The notes under the pieces are model-generated. The model was not told the origin of the DNA and ran no database searches. It saw nothing but the letters and a program-made list of their open reading frames with translations. Shown piece by piece: positions 19,057 to 27,974 of a stretch of 64,000 nt of DNA (its first letter is position 1; every line of letters begins with the position of its first letter). Made by a program: the position numbers and the translations under genes. Source of the DNA: Mesorhizobium neociceri (lineage in GTDB: Bacteria; Pseudomonadota; Alphaproteobacteria; Rhizobiales; Rhizobiaceae); NCBI RefSeq assembly GCF_013520985.1, contig NZ_JACDTY010000017.1, forward strand, positions 62,001-126,000. Reading direction: 5' to 3'.

Positions 19057-20283
19057 ATGACCGATTCCGCGACAGGCTTCATGGGCGCTGTTCTGCACGA
19101 GCCGGAAAGGCCGGATCAACGGTCTGACCCTGCATGGGGTGCAGTCGTTTCGCTTGCCTTGGGCACGTTCGGGCTGGTGGCGGCAGAGTTTCTGCCGGCC
19201 AGCGTTCTGACACCGCTCGCGCATGATCTCGGTGTCACCGAGGGCGCGGCCGGACAGACGATGACAGCCACCGCGATCGCTGCGGCGATCTCTGCGCCGA
19301 CGATGGCCATCATCACAAAGCGGTTGGACCGCAGGATCATCCTGTGGGCGATGATGCTGCTGCAGATCCTGTCCAACGTTCTGGCGGAGTTTGCGTGGTC
19401 CCTTTCGGTTTTCCTGACTGCACGCGTAGGGCTCGGGATTGCGCTCGGCGGCTTCTGGTCGATTTCAGCATCGCTGGCGAGACGGCTCGTCCCAAATCAC
19501 CTCCTGCCGCGCGCCATGTCGATCATCCTCACCGGCGGTTCCGTCGCTGTCATTTGCGCGCCCCCCATCGGCGCCTATGTCGGCGACATCTGGGGATGGC
19601 GAGCCGACTTCATGATCGCGGCGGTCGTCAATGCCATTACACTGCTGGTGCAAGTCGCAACGCTTCCAACCCTGCCGCCGGTTGAAATGGCTGGATTGCG
19701 TAATCTGCTCTATTTCGCCAAGAAACCGATGATCAAGGGCGCGCTTCTGGCCGTCCTGCTGGTCGGTTCTGGACACTACGCCAGCTTCACCTACATCCGA
19801 GCCTTCCTCGAAAAGATTCCCGCGCTTGATATCGAGACGATCTCGCTTGTGTTGTTCGCTGCTGGAATAGGGGGCTTCTTCGGCAACTTGGCCGCCGCAT
19901 TCGGGGTCAAACACAGCCTAGCGGCGGTCGTGGCCGTACCGCCTCTGCTCATGGGTACAGCCGCTGTTTCGCTGCTGATGGTGGGAGCATCGGCCTCGGC
20001 CTCGGCGATGGCGGTTGCCGTATGGGGCTTTGCCTACGGGGCGGTGCCGGTGGGGATTCAGACATGGATGGTGCTGCGCGCCATTCCCGAACAGGCCGAA
20101 AGCGCAGGGGTGTTGATGACCGCAGCTTTCCAAGTGGCCATCGCAGTCGGCGCTATTTTGGGCGGACTGCTGGTGAATAATGTCGACCTGGCCAGTGTCT
20201 TCACTTACAGCGCGATTGCCACGTTCCTCGCTGCACTGACAATTTTCCTGCTCGTCACGAAGCGCGCAACCTACATCGCCTGA
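19057..20283 (+). CDS. Major facilitator superfamily exporter (DHA1 type)
   Basis: From ATG 19057 the protein has 408 residues and about twelve membrane helices. Motif A-like sequence follows TM2 (TKRLDRRIILW) and the TM4-5 region contains RVGLGIALGGFWSISASLARRL, as in DHA1 drug or metabolite efflux carriers such as NepI/AraJ relatives. An upstream in-frame extension reaches 18766 but is polar and unlike the family. It is divergent from the P450 cluster and could export a product of it, which is speculation. There is no -24/-12 element with correct spacing upstream. Confidence 0.87.
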   Translation: MTDSATGFMGAVLHEPERPDQRSDPAWGAVVSLALGTFGLVAAEFLPASVLTPLAHDLGVTEGAAGQTMTATAIAAAISAPTMAIITKRLDRRIILWAMMLLQILSNVLAEFAWSLSVFLTARVGLGIALGGFWSISASLARRLVPNHLLPRAMSIILTGGSVAVICAPPIGAYVGDIWGWRADFMIAAVVNAITLLVQVATLPTLPPVEMAGLRNLLYFAKKPMIKGALLAVLLVGSGHYASFTYIRAFLEKIPALDIETISLVLFAAGIGGFFGNLAAAFGVKHSLAAVVAVPPLLMGTAAVSLLMVGASASASAMAVAVWGFAYGAVPVGIQTWMVLRAIPEQAESAGVLMTAAFQVAIAVGAILGGLLVNNVDLASVFTYSAIATFLAALTIFLLVTKRATYIA

Positions 20284-21464
20284 AGAAGGCCTCAGCTCGG
20301 CGCGGCGAAAGATGCAGTCGCATCAGCCGCGGCCCGCGATCGAGCGTACTATTGTTTAGCGGCCTCAGGCTTTGTCTTGCCGGTAGTTGGGCTGCCTGCG
20401 CGCGGCTACTGCCTTCCGGGCGCCTTCCGATCGACAGTGCCAGCGTCTCGCCCGCCCTCGCCTTCGCGCCAAGGGAGCGGCCCAATGATTTCCCAAGACG
20501 GAGTGAGTCAGGGCGACGCAGCCCGGCCCAACTCAGCACGTTCGTATGTCCGACTGCATGGCCCTGTTCTCTGCCTGCCAATGATCTCTCGTTCAGAAAA
20601 TCGAGTTGCCCTTCATGCTCCAGGCGTTTGGTCCTTGTGGTGGGCCAAAGCGAAGTTCAAACTGGATCGCCTCTGGGCAAGGTCAGCAGCAAGGGGCCGC
20701 TAAGATGCGGCCCCTCCAACGGACTGACCCCCTAACTCTCCGATGCAACCGGGATTCGCGGAACAGGCGAGAACTGGATTCGCGGAGTAGGCGGGAAGTG
20801 GGCAGGACACATGACCGAGCACCATAGGCCGGCCACCGCGAGCGCCCACGATGTGCGGCCGCAACCCGCCTAGATGCGTCTCAAACTCCACCTGTTTTGC
20901 CACCCCCTCCAGGTTCTTGGTGACGCCCGGACTTTGTCGGCAATGAGCCGGCTCCGGCCTATGATGTCTTAGCCTCTCTATGACTGCGTCATGCAGCATC
21001 TGACCCCCATCTATTCTGCTCAAATGCATTCCAAGCTCCTATGACTAACGGACGTCCCATATGTCCGAGCGCATGCATACTCGGGCGAGCTTTCGAGAAT
21101 CTGACGAGCGTAGGATGGCCAGCACTCGCCCGCTCACACCATAGGTCAAGCGCCGCTAAAAGACCTGCTTGGGACAGTGACCTTCGACACGCTTGCCTTT
21201 CAAGATTGGCTTAAACAGGACACGACGTTGCGCCCCCAACGCCGGTTTGCGATCACGGCGACTGCCAATGCTGGCGAAACCACTGCTTCTGCGGCTCCGC
21301 GATGGCGGCTGCCATCCGGAGCGTCGCCTCGGGGTAAACGTGGATAGCTGTGCGCTGTCCCGAGCAGGCCGAAAGCGCCAGTGTTCCGATCACCGCGGAA
21401 GCCGATCTGGATACGCCGCGGCGCAGTACTTGAACGGTCGAGTACTTGCGCCTCAGCGATGCGG
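20284..21464. other. Gene-free stretch after the MFS gene
   Basis: I can support no gene. A short degenerate tandem repeat is present at 20752-20805, where GGATTCGCGGA plus AGGCG(A/G)GA occurs twice about 26 bases apart. The right end merges into the IS remnant. Overall it looks like relic DNA. Confidence 0.4.
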
Positions 21465-21646
21465 ACAGAGCAGGACCAATCGCTCATCAAGGTGGTGACC
21501 GGCCGATGCTCGGCTTCAGATCGACGGCAGCGCAGCTGCGATCCTGGCCGGCATCGAAATGACCCACATGATGCGCGAGCGACAGGCGAGGTACGCTTCA
21601 GTGCGAATCGGCCTTGGCCGAGCAGTTTGAAATCCTCGCCGCCTGA
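21465..21646 (+). pseudogene. Relic of an IS6-family transposase, C-terminal end
   Basis: Pieces of the IS6/IS26 transposase C-terminus are readable in different frames: RTEQDQSLIKVV (family V-E-Q-D-H-R-x-I-K), RPMLGFRS (family R-P-M-L-G-F-K-S), LAGIEMTHMMRERQ (family L-A-G-I-E-x-M-H-M-I-R-K-G-Q) and the end AEQFEILAA before a stop. At least two frameshifts separate them. The catalytic DDE part is not readable upstream, so the element is dead. Confidence 0.65.
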
Positions 21647-21702
21647 CTGGCCTCGCATCAACGGCTGGGTCTGTACCTGTATTCAGCCCTTACAACAAAC
21701 CC

Positions 21703-23886
21703 TCAGGAGCGCGACGCCGGCCGCACTCCCATTTCCTTGAGCAGCCGGCTCGCGCCGTCGATCTTGTCCATGGTCCAAAGCATGAAGCGACTGTCGACAT
21801 GGATGGCGCGTGTGCGATCCGTGTCGAAGGCCCAGTCCGAGATCGCGCCCTCCAGCGTGCCGTCGAAGGCGAGACCCACGAACTCGCCGCGCCCGTTCAG
21901 CGTCGCCGAGCCGCTGTTGCCGCCAGTGATGTCGACCGTGGACATGAAGTTGACCGGCAACGTGCCCAGCACAGGCGCCACATACGGGCCATAATCCTTG
22001 GCCCGGATCGCGGCGATAGCGGCATCCGGCACATTAAACTCGCCCCTGCCAGTGTGCTTGGCCAGAAGTCCCTCTGCAGTGGTGAAGGGCGTCCAGACCT
22101 GCCCGTCGCGCGTTCGCCCCGTCACCTTGCCCCAGGTGATGCGCAGCGATCCATTAGCATCGGGATACACCGGCCGGCCGATCGCCTGCCGATAGGCACG
22201 CAGGCCCTCCATATAGGTCGCGCGCGCCGTCAGCCCGCGGCCAGCGCGGTCCTTCGCCGTGCGGTCCGCAGCTATGTCGCCGGGATAGAGTGCGATCGCC
22301 AGCTTGATAAAAGGATCGTCCGATGCCTCGAAGGCAGTAGCCGGTTTCTCGAGCCAGCCGAGCCGCGTTGCCGTGTCTGCGAGTTTGGTGTCTGCATAAA
22401 GTCGGTCAAAGCCAATTTGGTCCAGAGCGGTTTCGAAGGCAGTATCGCGGTCCTCTGCGTCCAGCCGGCGATATTCATCGAGCGCGGCCTCGAACAGCTT
22501 GCGATCGATGTCCGGCAGATAACTGCGTTCGATCCGCGTCAGTCGATCCACGGTCTCGTTAAGGTCACGATCCTGAAAGCCGCTTTCGCGCTCTTCATCG
22601 GGCTTCTCGTGCTCCTTGGCCCAGCGATAGAGAGTGCGCGCCGATGAGAGGATTTTCGCGCGCTCTAGCACCGACTCCCGCAGACTCTTGAGCGAGGACC
22701 GGCTGTTCTCGGCCACGACGGCGTCCAGTTCGCGGATTGCTGCGCCATAGCGCGCCTGCCGCGCGGGATCGTCAGCGATCCAGTCGCGATAGGCTTTCTC
22801 GTCGGTGGTCTTGCGCGCGTCGAGCCCGATCGCGTCTGCGCCGGCGAGATCGCCCGCCAGCTTCTTCTCGACGTTCTGGACGTTGCGCAGGATGGAGGCG
22901 TAGCGGATCTGCGCCTCGCGATTGCCTGCCGTTGCCCGGTTGATCTGGGTGGCGTAATCCGAGAACAAATGGTGCAACAGCGGTTCGTGGTGCGCGAAGT
23001 TGAACTGGACTTCATCCGCGGTGAGGAACCGATCGGTTGCGCCGGGAAAGCCGGCGACCATTACGAAGTCGCCTTCCTCGACGCCTTCACGGGCTATGGG
23101 TAGCCAGCTCTTCGGCCGGTAAGGCACATTGTCGCGCGCATAAGGCCGGGAGGAACCATCAGGAGCGACATAGGCGCGATAAAAGCCGAAGTCGCCTGTG
23201 TGGCGTGGCCACATCCAATTGTCGGTTTCGCCCCCGAAGCTACCGAGGCCGAGCGCGGGCGCATAGACGAGGCGCACGTCCTGAATTTCGAGCTTCTGCT
23301 CGAGATAGTAGGAAGCGCCGCCATAATAGGACTCCACGTTACAACGGCGATTGGGCTGTTCTTCACATGCGGCGGTCAGCGCCTTGCGGTTTCTGTCGAG
23401 CCTCTCATAGCGGTCAAAGCCGTTCAGCTCGTCTGAGACGCCTTCGAGCATGTCGGCGGTCACATCGCGCACATCCTCGATGACCTCAATGCGGCTGCCG
23501 GGCGCGGCGGGCAATTCCTCACCCAGGCTCTTCGCCAGAAAACCGTCTGTGATATAGTCCTGGCCGTCGTTGCTGTGGTATTGGATGGATCCGAACACAC
23601 AGTGATAATTGGTTACGACCAGCCCTTGTGGACTGACGAAGGAGGCGGAGCATCCACCCAGTGATACGATCGCGTTGAGCGGGTCAGCATCCAGACGGAG
23701 CAGCTGGGCGGGATCGATCTGGAGCCCATCCGCGCGCATGGCCTCCCCCACTTCCGCAGTCTGGCCCGGCATCCACATTCCTTCGTGCGCCGACGCAGCG
23801 CTCACCATCAAGAGCAAGGCGACGGCAGTCGCTTCGGCCAAACATTTCAAATTCGGGTTCATGCTGATCTCGCTTCCATCTTCCAT
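21703..23886 (-). CDS. Family S46 dipeptidyl-peptidase (DPP7/DPP11-like), secreted
   Basis: The 727-residue serine peptidase has all three S46 catalytic blocks: His in GLVVTNYHCVFG, Asp in GSFGGETDNWMWPRHTGDF, and Ser in DITGGNSGSATLNGRGE. A signal peptide (ALLLMVSAASA) places it in the periplasm or outside. S46 enzymes remove dipeptides from the N-terminus of peptides; they are typical of Bacteroidetes and some Xanthomonadales and proteobacteria. Start could be 23886 (after AGAGGAA) or ATG 23862, which is closer to the signal peptide. A NifA site and a -24/-12 promoter lie 170-250 bases upstream on the same strand, so it may act on peptides in the nodule, including plant peptides. That role is an inference. 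Confidence 0.93.
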   Translation of the reverse strand: MEDGSEISMNPNLKCLAEATAVALLLMVSAASAHEGMWMPGQTAEVGEAMRADGLQIDPAQLLRLDADPLNAIVSLGGCSASFVSPQGLVVTNYHCVFGSIQYHSNDGQDYITDGFLAKSLGEELPAAPGSRIEVIEDVRDVTADMLEGVSDELNGFDRYERLDRNRKALTAACEEQPNRRCNVESYYGGASYYLEQKLEIQDVRLVYAPALGLGSFGGETDNWMWPRHTGDFGFYRAYVAPDGSSRPYARDNVPYRPKSWLPIAREGVEEGDFVMVAGFPGATDRFLTADEVQFNFAHHEPLLHHLFSDYATQINRATAGNREAQIRYASILRNVQNVEKKLAGDLAGADAIGLDARKTTDEKAYRDWIADDPARQARYGAAIRELDAVVAENSRSSLKSLRESVLERAKILSSARTLYRWAKEHEKPDEERESGFQDRDLNETVDRLTRIERSYLPDIDRKLFEAALDEYRRLDAEDRDTAFETALDQIGFDRLYADTKLADTATRLGWLEKPATAFEASDDPFIKLAIALYPGDIAADRTAKDRAGRGLTARATYMEGLRAYRQAIGRPVYPDANGSLRITWGKVTGRTRDGQVWTPFTTAEGLLAKHTGRGEFNVPDAAIAAIRAKDYGPYVAPVLGTLPVNFMSTVDITGGNSGSATLNGRGEFVGLAFDGTLEGAISDWAFDTDRTRAIHVDSRFMLWTMDKIDGASRLLKEMGVRPASRS

Positions 23887-24055
23887 ATTGATTCCTCTTC
23901 TCGGCAGATCGGATCGATGGCTATCGGCAAGGCCGGCGTCCGCCAGCGGGCTGCGCGACTGCCGCTGGTGAAGACCGCGTGGGCAATGGCGCGGAAACTG
24001 GATGAGGCTCGCCTGTCACCGTATCGGTTCCATGCAACGTTTGCGGATCATCCGT

Positions 24056-24132
24056 CGCATTTGGCATGCCAAGGCAATAAAGCTTGCAATACTAGGTGGC
24101 GAGCGGTCCCATCCTATGTCGGACCGTCGACA
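24056..24132 (-). promoter_or_regulatory. NifA-dependent sigma-54 promoter upstream of the S46 peptidase
   Basis: The NifA site TGTCGGACCGTCGACA (TGT-N10-ACA in either orientation) occupies 24117-24132. On the minus strand TGGCATGCCAAATGCG at 24056-24071 has GG and GC ten bases apart and the -12 form ATGC that also occurs at iscN and fixA. Site-to-promoter distance is about 45 bases. The peptidase start is about 170 bases downstream. Confidence 0.7.
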
Positions 24133-24605
24133 TTGGTGCAGACCCGACACTTTCGTGCTGGCACAGACCTTAGGTTTCAGCTTGCAGCATTTTTCCCTCA
24201 GCGTTCTTGCCGGGGAGCTCGTCGAGATGTTGCTGAACTGCGGCCATCCTCGCCGGCGCTCAGGTCTGCTAAGAGCCCGGGTCGCCGGCGGCGCATCAAA
24301 TGCGGAGAAAATTCTAGCGTGCCATCGGCACGCGCCGGTAGGCTAGCCGTGATGAAGACCGGCGCGGTTCGGCAGCCCGATAGCACCAGGCCGACAAAAT
24401 AGCAGCGGTAAGGGTGGGCGTCATCGAAGGCCACTTATACGTCGCAGCTCGTCGAACCGGAGCTAGCAAGACCATGCTCGCCAGGTGCCTAAGGAATCTC
24501 GGTGATGGAAAGCCCGATCGAGGCGACCGGCGACGGACTTTTTCGCCAATTACTACGGCAAACTTTGCTGCGGATGGTAGCAATCAGAAGCCATCTGGCT
24601 ACCGC
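24133..24605. other. Gene-free stretch left of the tRNA fragment
   Basis: No gene with family support or a good start lies here. A second partial promoter-like sequence on the plus strand (TGGCACAGACCTTAGG, 24159-24174) lacks the GC of the -12 element. Confidence 0.4.
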
Positions 24606-24652
24606 CCTTGCCAAGGTTGGGGTCGAGCGTTCGAATCGCTTCACCCGCTCCA
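24606..24652 (+). tRNA. 3' fragment of tRNA-Gly(GCC), probable att site
   Basis: The 47 bases CCTTGCCAAGGTTGGGGTC... to ...CACCCGCTCCA match the 3' half of a tRNA-Gly with GCC anticodon: anticodon loop TTGCCAA, variable loop, T-arm GAGCG-TTCGAAT-CGCTT, acceptor strand CACCCGC and encoded CCA. The 5' half (GCGGGTG, D-arm) is absent; the bases before it do not fold as a D-arm. A 3' tRNA fragment like this is what site-specific integration leaves at one end of an element. Confidence 0.8.
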
Positions 24653-24682
24653 GTTTTCCTTAGGGAAATCAAGCATTTAGAT

Positions 24683-24715
24683 AAGGGCCGCCGCACGGTG
24701 GCCCTTTCTGTTTTT
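24683..24715 (+). terminator. Rho-independent terminator after the tRNA fragment
   Basis: Inverted repeat AAGGGCC (24683-24689) and GGCCCTT (24700-24706) enclosing GCCGCACGGT, followed by TCTGTTTTT. It lies 30 bases past the tRNA CCA and probably travelled with the tRNA 3' end or belongs to the attachment-site flank. Confidence 0.7.
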
Positions 24716-25010
24716 GCTATTGGTCAACACCCGGTCAACACGCACGTTGATCGATTTCCCACGTAGCCGATAGCACGCGGGCTGGGCTATAGCGCAGCTT
24801 GGTCAAGACTCATCGCGTCCTACCGGTCCCAATCGCGGCCGTGGAAGACTCCATTCCTTGCCAGGGGTAACCAACGCGATGGCGGAGGAGCGGGTCGAAG
24901 CAGGCGCAACCGATCCTCCTTCACCAAACCACGCACAGCGCCGGATGGCTATGAAACCGGACTTGCTTGTCCTACACCGCCGATGCTTCAGTGATAGGAG
25001 GAGAGCCAAA

Positions 25011-25226
25011 ATGTCCAAGCGGTTCAATCATACGCAAGCTTTTGCGCATTTCGATACTGTGCCAACGAACGTCCAATGGAGTTGGTCAGCGAGAAACGAG
25101 AGCAAAGGAACCGTCGTGGTTACTCTTTGGCAGGACGAGTTCAAAAAGGTTGACGGAAAGCTTGTTTATACCCGAGGCGCGTTGTGGGACGACGCGTGCC
25201 AGCCGAGGCGTCTATATGATCACTAA
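25011..25226 (+). CDS. Small hypothetical protein, 71 aa
   Basis: It starts at ATG 25011 after a strong AGGAGGAGAG. The product (MSKRFNHTQAFAHFDTVPTN..., with VQWSWSARNESKGTVVVTLW) resembles the N-terminal part of larger rhizobial hypothetical proteins I have a general memory of, so this could be a truncated gene. It overlaps the next reading frame by 11 bases. Nothing shows a function. Confidence 0.5.
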   Translation: MSKRFNHTQAFAHFDTVPTNVQWSWSARNESKGTVVVTLWQDEFKKVDGKLVYTRGALWDDACQPRRLYDH

Positions 25227-25470
25227 TCGCCGTCAGCCATCTCGCTATATCAGTGAGCTCTGCGAGATTGCTAACGACGAAGTTCGCTTCGAGACGATCG
25301 AGGGCGTCGCATTAAGCCAGTGCCCAGCTTGCCTCGTCGGCCAATTGGTTGAGCGGCGCAATAAGAACGGAGGCGTATTTCGTGGATGTAATCAGTTCCC
25401 GGACTGCAAACACGGTGAACCGGTGGCTGCCGACCGTAGGAGTCGGTCCCGTTCACCTCACTCTTTGTAG
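25216..25470 (+). CDS. Zinc-ribbon protein of topoisomerase I C-terminal type
   Basis: The 84-residue product carries CPACLVGQLVERRNK-x5-RGCNQFPDCKHGEP, the C4 zinc ribbon found in repeats at the end of bacterial topoisomerase I and in small DNA-binding or nuclease-linked proteins. Its start overlaps the upstream small ORF, so either the two are coupled or a single older gene has been frameshifted. The related ribbon in the HAD fusion at the left of the window is a different copy. Confidence 0.55.
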   Translation: MITNRRQPSRYISELCEIANDEVRFETIEGVALSQCPACLVGQLVERRNKNGGVFRGCNQFPDCKHGEPVAADRRSRSRSPHSL

Positions 25471-25647
25471 GCCGCAGGCTTGCTAGTACTGTCACACCGA
25501 AACTGTGCTGCTTCCTGCCGAGAGTGATTGGATTCGCTTTCGCTATCCTGCAGTCATGAACGAGGCATTTATATCGGCATTGCCCAAAATTGCGGTATAC
25601 GGCGGATGTATGAAGCGAGTTTTGGCCACCATACCAGGAGTGAACCT

Positions 25648-26103
25648 TTGAGCGATCAAAACGTAGCCCCGACGGCCGATCTGGTCGGGCTGACGGCAGA
25701 CATTGTCTCGGCCTATGTCAGCCAAAACCCTCTGCCCGTCGCTGGGTTGCCAGACCTCATCGCGTCGATCCATTCGTCGCTGTCAAACCTGGGCCAGCCG
25801 AGTGGGACCGCCCAACCGACACAGGACCCGGCCATCAATCCGAAAAGGTCGGTAACGCCGGACTACATCATCTGCCTCGAAGACGGCAAGAGATTCAAAT
25901 CGCTGAAAAGGCATCTCGCAGTACATTACGGCCTCACTCCAGACGAATACCGCGAGAAGTGGGGATTGAAGCAGGATTACCCGATGGTTGCGCCAAATTA
26001 CGCGGCCCAAAGATCGACGCTCGCAAAGGCGGCGGGGCTCGGACGCAAGCCGCAGCCGACGCCGGCCAAAAAGGCTCCTGCCAAACGCAAGCCTAGGACT
26101 TAG
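25648..26103 (+). CDS. MucR/Ros-family zinc-finger transcriptional regulator
   Basis: The 151-residue protein has the family N-terminus (LVGLTADIVSAYVSQNPLPV) and the Ros/MucR core (YIICLEDGKRFKSLKRHL, then HYGLTPDEYREKWGL), ending in a lysine-rich tail. MucR proteins bind AT-rich DNA and control exopolysaccharide, motility and cell-cycle genes in rhizobia. The start is TTG 25648, seven bases after AGGAG; the upstream in-frame ATGs have no ribosome site and lie outside the family alignment. The first finger ligand region has a single Cys (IICLEDG), as in rhizobial MucR rather than Ros. Confidence 0.9.
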   Translation: MSDQNVAPTADLVGLTADIVSAYVSQNPLPVAGLPDLIASIHSSLSNLGQPSGTAQPTQDPAINPKRSVTPDYIICLEDGKRFKSLKRHLAVHYGLTPDEYREKWGLKQDYPMVAPNYAAQRSTLAKAAGLGRKPQPTPAKKAPAKRKPRT

Positions 26104-26551
26104 TGGAGGCAGGATGTTTGAGCGTCCAACCTCGGGTGCTTCGTCAGGCGCGGGTAGCCAATGGAGACCACCTTCGTGGGCGCACTCCATCTTCATTCCC
26201 GGCGATCTTCGGCGAAGTTTACGATCTTCAAGCACGCCGAAATCCGCCCACCAGTAGATATTTCTACTAGGCGGAATACGAAGCAGCGCCTGGACCCGGC
26301 TGGTCGCTGGGATGTTCTGCGAATCAACAAAGAATTCGCCGCCGCCAAGCAAGTGCTCCTCACAGTGATCTGCACGAATCGCAGGTACTGGGAACTTTGA
26401 CCCTCCGGCTGCTATACGAGCGCTGTCCGGGTTATGCCCTCGATCTAGCAAAAAATGTGTCGAAAAGGTTGGGCGTCCTATTGCCTGCCCGCTGAATCCA
26501 CGGCCTGTAAATGACCGGGGGCGGTTCCAGTCGCGCGCCGTGGAGTAAGGA
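26104..26551. other. Intergenic region before the channel gene
   Basis: No supported gene in 448 bases. GC falls a little around 26240-26290. The last bases carry the GGAGTAAGGA ribosome site of the next gene. Confidence 0.4.
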
Positions 26552-27664
26552 ATGCCTATGGAAGACGCGGGGGCCGCCAAGGTCGGTCCAGATGATCTAC
26601 AGGCGATGCGTCCGCATTCGAAGCCGAACATGCCAAGCCCGTTCGGCCGCCTGTTAGATCGCGCTACATACTGGGATCTGATGATCGTTGCGTCCGCAAC
26701 GCTCTTGGTCTCCTCAACGTACTTCTGGCTCGCGCCACAAAGCCAAGGAGCTCTTTTCGAAGGACGCGCTCTAACTTTCCCGGAGGCCGTCTATCTCTCC
26801 ATTGTAACTTTCACGTCGCTTGGGTACGGGGACGTGCTTCCCGTGGGCTTCGGCCGGGTCGTTGCCGTTCTTGATGTCGCCTGTGGCCTTCTGCTGACTG
26901 CCGTTCTGATTGGGAAGGTCGCGTCCGAACGGCAGGCCTCGCTGCTCCTTCTGCTCCACACCAGTGACACGCAGCGCCGGATCTCCGCCTTCGCAAAGGA
27001 ACTTGCAAACATCCGCGGCGCTTTGTCAGAGAAGTCCGAAAGCGAGGCGACCACGAAAAGCAATCGGGCGGAACTATACTCGCTTCGTACGTTGACCCAG
27101 TCGATTAGCAACTACATGTCTTTCAACGGTTTCCAAGCTGGGATCGTTGAGTTTGGCAACTTCAGCGCATTGTCGGCGCTGTATGACGAATTGGATCTCG
27201 CCTTCGAAGTCTGCTCGAGGATCGTCCACGGATCAGGCAAGAACAGTGACGCCGTCGTGATGGCCAGAGCCGTTTCGTGCTGCACAAGGATATATGTCCT
27301 TGTGCGGTTGATGAGTCGACTTCATCGCTCTGCCGCTACGAGGTCGTCCCTGTTTGGGACCGTCCTGATCTCACTGCGGTTAAAAAAGCCGGCGAGCCTG
27401 ACGCTGGCCGAAGCAGCGGCCAAGAACAAGTCGGAGCTGCTCTTTCAGTCAATGGCCATAGGGTTGGGGAAGGCCGAGGCCTGGAAAGCTCGGGGCTATC
27501 ATTCGCTTCAATTGGAGCGCGTCCTCGCGGAGATGCCGAGCGGATCTAAGGACGGATGGGGCAATCAAGTCCACAAACTCATTGCGGCTAAGCTCGGCAT
27601 TTCTAACTCCGTCGCTTCCAAATGCGTCGCCACGCTCGTGGAGCTCGGCAGACTTCCTAAGTGA
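26552..27664 (+). CDS. Two-TM potassium channel with long cytoplasmic tail
   Basis: The 370-residue protein has TM1 (about 41-60), a pore helix and selectivity filter TFTSLGYGDVLP (GYGD at 91-94), and TM2 (about 104-122). This is the Kir/KcsA-like two-TM layout of bacterial ion channels (Ion_trans_2). The remaining 240 residues contain no RCK/TrkA-N motif; they are helical, with a final segment IAAKLGISNSVASKCVATLVELGRL that reads like a helix-turn-helix. Start is ATG 26552 or 26558 after GGAGTAAGGA. It is a stand-alone gene in accessory DNA next to toxin-like modules. A gated effector role is possible but not shown. Confidence 0.8.
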   Translation: MPMEDAGAAKVGPDDLQAMRPHSKPNMPSPFGRLLDRATYWDLMIVASATLLVSSTYFWLAPQSQGALFEGRALTFPEAVYLSIVTFTSLGYGDVLPVGFGRVVAVLDVACGLLLTAVLIGKVASERQASLLLLLHTSDTQRRISAFAKELANIRGALSEKSESEATTKSNRAELYSLRTLTQSISNYMSFNGFQAGIVEFGNFSALSALYDELDLAFEVCSRIVHGSGKNSDAVVMARAVSCCTRIYVLVRLMSRLHRSAATRSSLFGTVLISLRLKKPASLTLAEAAAKNKSELLFQSMAIGLGKAEAWKARGYHSLQLERVLAEMPSGSKDGWGNQVHKLIAAKLGISNSVASKCVATLVELGRLPK

Positions 27665-27743
27665 CGCTGGTTAGAGCGCGAATCCTGAACCCAGATGAAT
27701 GCCGGAACTGAGAAGTAGCCCTGATTCATCAACCTGGTGAATT

Positions 27744-27974
27744 TTAGGGATTAGATTGATTCACGCCTCGATCAACGGCTGATTCGATCTCCTCAAGCAC
27801 CTGGCCGAAGGTAAGGGCATCGATGCTTTCGTCGATCTGGAATTCAGGGTGCGATAGAAACTCGTTGGCAGCACTGCTAATGAGAAGTGATGAAATGCGC
27901 CTCGCAAGTTCATCGTCAGCAAGAAGGTAACGCGGCAAAATCCGCTTTTCGTTCTCTCGGCTGGGCAAGGTCAC
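27744..27974 (-). CDS. Small hypothetical protein coupled to the DUF4238-like gene
   Basis: This 76-residue acidic protein starts within the stop codon of the upstream gene (ATGA overlap at 27971-27974), so it is translationally coupled to it. I recognise no domain. The tight coupling suggests a partner or immunity role for the larger protein. Confidence 0.6.
   Translation of the reverse strand: MTLPSRENEKRILPRYLLADDELARRISSLLISSAANEFLSHPEFQIDESIDALTFGQVLEEIESAVDRGVNQSNP

Noticed and set aside
24159..24174. Plus-strand TGGCACAGACCTTAGG after the NifA site near 24,117
   Set aside because: The -12 GC is replaced by AG; the minus-strand element at 24,056-24,071 fits better.
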